From NCBI GenBank assembly GCA_002351705.1, contig DEHC01000070.1, positions 1 through 44,081 on the forward strand: a stretch of DNA of 44,081 nt. Direction: 5' to 3'. The DNA comes from Gammaproteobacteria bacterium UBA2810 (lineage in GTDB: Bacteria; Pseudomonadota; Gammaproteobacteria; Enterobacterales; Succinivibrionaceae). The notes under the pieces are model-generated. The model was not told the origin of the DNA, searched no databases, and saw only the letters and a list, made by a program, of their open reading frames with translations. This document shows positions 42,268 to 44,081 of the stretch, piece by piece (within the stretch, counting starts at the first letter, position 1; each line of letters begins with the position of its first letter). The position numbers were made by a program, and so were the translations under genes.

Positions 42268-43170
42268 ATGGCACTCACAGCGGCGCACGGGTTCAAGCTC
42301 GTGCACAACACACCGAAAGTCAGGAAGCTCACGCACGGGGGAAATGAGCTTGTGCTCGATCACCCCGTGATTATGGGCATCCTCAATGTCACCCCGGACT
42401 CCTTCTCCGACGGCGGAAAGTTCTTCAATAAGGATGACGCGCTCCGCCACGCCGATGAGATGGTCGCCGCAGGCGCCGAAATCATCGACATCGGAGGCGA
42501 GTCCACGAGGCCCGGCGCCGCTCCCGTCTCTGAGGAGGACGAGACCGCAAGGGTCGTGCCGGTAGTCGCGGCAGTGAGGGAGAAGTACCCGGACATCTGG
42601 ATCTCAGTTGACACCTCGACCCCCGGCGTCATGAGAAAGGCCTGCGCGGCGGGCTGCGACATCATCAATGACATCAGGGCCCTCCGGCGCGAGGGCGCCC
42701 TTGAGGCAGCCGCCGAGACCGGGGCGCCGGTGTGCATCATGCACATGCAGGGCGAGCCCGGGCACATGCAGGACAACCCGGTCTACCAGGATCTCATCGG
42801 CGAGGTCTCGGAGTTCTTCTACGAGAGGATCGACGCCTGCCTCAATGCCGGCATAAAGAGGGACAACATCATCCTTGATCCTGGCTTCGGCTTCGGCAAG
42901 ACCCTTGACCAGAACTACAAGCTCCTCGGCGAGCTCGAGAAGTTCAGATCCTTTGATCTTCCGATACTTGCCGGAATGTCCCGGAAGTCGATGATCGGCG
43001 GGGTTACCGGCACCGGCACCGGAGACCGACTCGAGGGGACGGTTGCGGCGCATCTTGTCTCTATACTCAAGGGAGCTGATATCATCCGCGTGCATGACGT
43101 CAAGGCCCACAAGGATGCCGTTGACGTGATGATGTACGCGCTCAGGTACTCGAAGGCCAAAAATCTCTGA
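42268..43170 (+). CDS. folP: Dihydropteroate synthase
   Basis: Joins 4-aminobenzoate to 6-hydroxymethyl-dihydropterin diphosphate to make dihydropteroate in folate synthesis; target of sulfonamides. 300 residues from ATG 42268 (GAGGA at 42255-42259). Diagnostic motifs: PVIMGILNVTPDSFSDGGKF, IIDIGGESTRPGA, ISVDTSTPGVM, INDIRAL, VCIMHMQGEPGHMQ, ILDPGFGFGKT, LAGMSRKSMIGG and IIRVHDVKAH. The ftsH-folP-glmM order is conserved. No substitution typical of resistance was judged by eye. Confidence 0.98.
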   Translation: MALTAAHGFKLVHNTPKVRKLTHGGNELVLDHPVIMGILNVTPDSFSDGGKFFNKDDALRHADEMVAAGAEIIDIGGESTRPGAAPVSEEDETARVVPVVAAVREKYPDIWISVDTSTPGVMRKACAAGCDIINDIRALRREGALEAAAETGAPVCIMHMQGEPGHMQDNPVYQDLIGEVSEFFYERIDACLNAGIKRDNIILDPGFGFGKTLDQNYKLLGELEKFRSFDLPILAGMSRKSMIGGVTGTGTGDRLEGTVAAHLVSILKGADIIRVHDVKAHKDAVDVMMYALRYSKAKNL

Positions 43171-43196
43171 GAGCCCAGGTGCTCATGACAGTCTGA

Positions 43197-43219
43197 ACCG
43201 CCTCATCAGGGGCGGTTTT
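43197..43219 (+). terminator. Terminator or attenuator between folP and glmM
   Basis: ACCGCC / GGCGGT (43197-43202, 43211-43216) runs into TTTTC. A second GC stem (GCCGGC / GCCGGC, about 43230-43252) follows before the glmM start. Confidence 0.55.
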
Positions 43220-43272
43220 CCATAAATAAGCCGGCGCGTGCGCGGGCCGGCTCTGACACGCAGGATTACTTT

Positions 43273-44081
43273 ATGGACAGAAAATATTTCGGTACTGACG
43301 GCGTCAGGGGCGCAGTCGGCAAGTTCCCCATCACCCCGGAGTTCGTGCTGAAGCTCGGCTGGGCCGCTGGATCAGTCCTCGCGAAGAACGGCAAGAAGCG
43401 CGTCCTCATCGGAAAGGACACCAGGATTTCAGGATACATGCTCGAGTCCGCCCTTGAGGCCGGCCTTTCGGCTGCCGGAATCAAGTCGCTGCTCCTCGGC
43501 CCGATGCCGACCCCGGCGGTCTCCTACCTCACGAAGGCCTTCCGCGCCGACGCGGGCGTCGTGATAAGCGCCTCGCACAACCCCTACTACGACAACGGCA
43601 TCAAGTTCTTCTCCAGGCAGGGCACCAAGCTCCCCGATGAGGTTGAGGCCGAGATCGAGAAGCTCCTTGACCACGACATTGTCTGCACCGGCTCGGAGAA
43701 CCTCGGCAAGGCGGAGCGCATCGACGACGCCACGGGGCGCTACATCGAGTTCTGCAAGAGCACCTTCCCCAATGACCTCTCGCTCGAGGGGCTCAGGATC
43801 GTGCTTGACTGCGCGAACGGCGCGACCTACCGCTCTGCTCCGTCCGTGTTCCGCGAGCTCGGGGCAAAGGTGACGACCATCGGCACGGCGCCGAACGGCA
43901 TCAACATCAACGACGGAGTCGGCTCAACCCATCCCGAGGCGCTCGCGAGGAAGGTTGTCGAGACGGGCGCCGATCTCGGAATCGCCTTCGACGGAGACGG
44001 CGACCGCGTAATGCTCGTGGACAAGACCGGCTACATCATCGACGGTGACGAGGTCCTCTTCATTGTCGCCCGCGACATGCA
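43273..44081 (+). CDS. glmM: Phosphoglucosamine mutase (5' part)
   Basis: Interconverts glucosamine 6-phosphate and glucosamine 1-phosphate, feeding UDP-GlcNAc synthesis for peptidoglycan and lipopolysaccharide. The first 269 residues are in the window; the gene runs off the right edge (family length about 445). The start MDRKYFGTDGVRG is the family N-terminus. The phosphoserine loop VVISASHNPYYDNGIKFF and the metal loop GIAFDGDGDRVMLVD are intact. It follows folP as in Escherichia coli. Confidence 0.97.
   Translation, partial: MDRKYFGTDGVRGAVGKFPITPEFVLKLGWAAGSVLAKNGKKRVLIGKDTRISGYMLESALEAGLSAAGIKSLLLGPMPTPAVSYLTKAFRADAGVVISASHNPYYDNGIKFFSRQGTKLPDEVEAEIEKLLDHDIVCTGSENLGKAERIDDATGRYIEFCKSTFPNDLSLEGLRIVLDCANGATYRSAPSVFRELGAKVTTIGTAPNGININDGVGSTHPEALARKVVETGADLGIAFDGDGDRVMLVDKTGYIIDGDEVLFIVARDM

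Overview
The window reads as chromosomal DNA of a GC-rich gammaproteobacterium. The evidence is ZipA, BamE, RnfH, CysZ, the rlmE-ftsH-folP-glmM block and the cysZ/zipA/ligA block, all gammaproteobacterial signatures. An acetate kinase gene, an IS1634-type transposase and an AAA_14/DUF4143 ATPase suggest a gut- or rumen-type anaerobe, perhaps near Succinivibrionaceae/Aeromonadales; that placement is an inference.

Layout. 0-5.4 kb: ppk1 (minus), ackA, rnfH, an FMN-binding split-barrel protein and a secreted DUF4124 protein. 5.4-8 kb: an IS1634-type transposase beside a probable gene remnant. 8-11.1 kb (minus): bamE, recN, nadK. 11.3-19 kb (plus): the chaperone block grpE - pseudo-Hsp70/GrpE fusion - dnaK - dnaJ - greA, with a clear sigma-32 promoter before dnaK. 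19-22 kb: yhbY (minus), dnaQ (plus), a secreted Sel1-repeat protein (minus). 22.1-25.9 kb: an AT-rich insert carrying an AAA_14/DUF4143 ATPase and three 33-bp repeats, placed between a broken and an intact copy of a REC-DUF3369-HD-GYP gene. 26-31 kb: gmhA, a small membrane protein, an LtaS-like phosphotransferase, asd and a small conserved protein. 31.5-36.4 kb: cysZ (minus), zipA, and an unusually long ligA. 36.6-44 kb: an NAD(P)-binding protein behind a palindromic operator, a lytic transglycosylase, rnhA (minus), rlmE, ftsH, folP and the start of glmM.

The most striking content is the 666-residue protein encoded between grpE and dnaK. Its N-terminal part follows the Hsp70 nucleotide-binding and substrate-binding beta domains but has lost nearly all ATPase signature residues. 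An Ala/Ser-rich linker joins it to a second GrpE domain that resembles the canonical GrpE encoded just upstream. It looks like a pseudo-chaperone fused to a nucleotide-exchange factor. Second is a 1014-residue NAD-dependent DNA ligase with about 330 extra residues inside the helix-hairpin-helix domain; these look like diverged copies of the HhH module, and the protein ends in a clamp-binding-like peptide. Third is GreA with a 30-residue acidic insertion. The 33-bp repeat array upstream of the ATPase is the clearest unexplained non-coding signal.

Most other genes are ordinary housekeeping genes. Many long open frames opposite them are artefacts of GC-rich codon use and are omitted.
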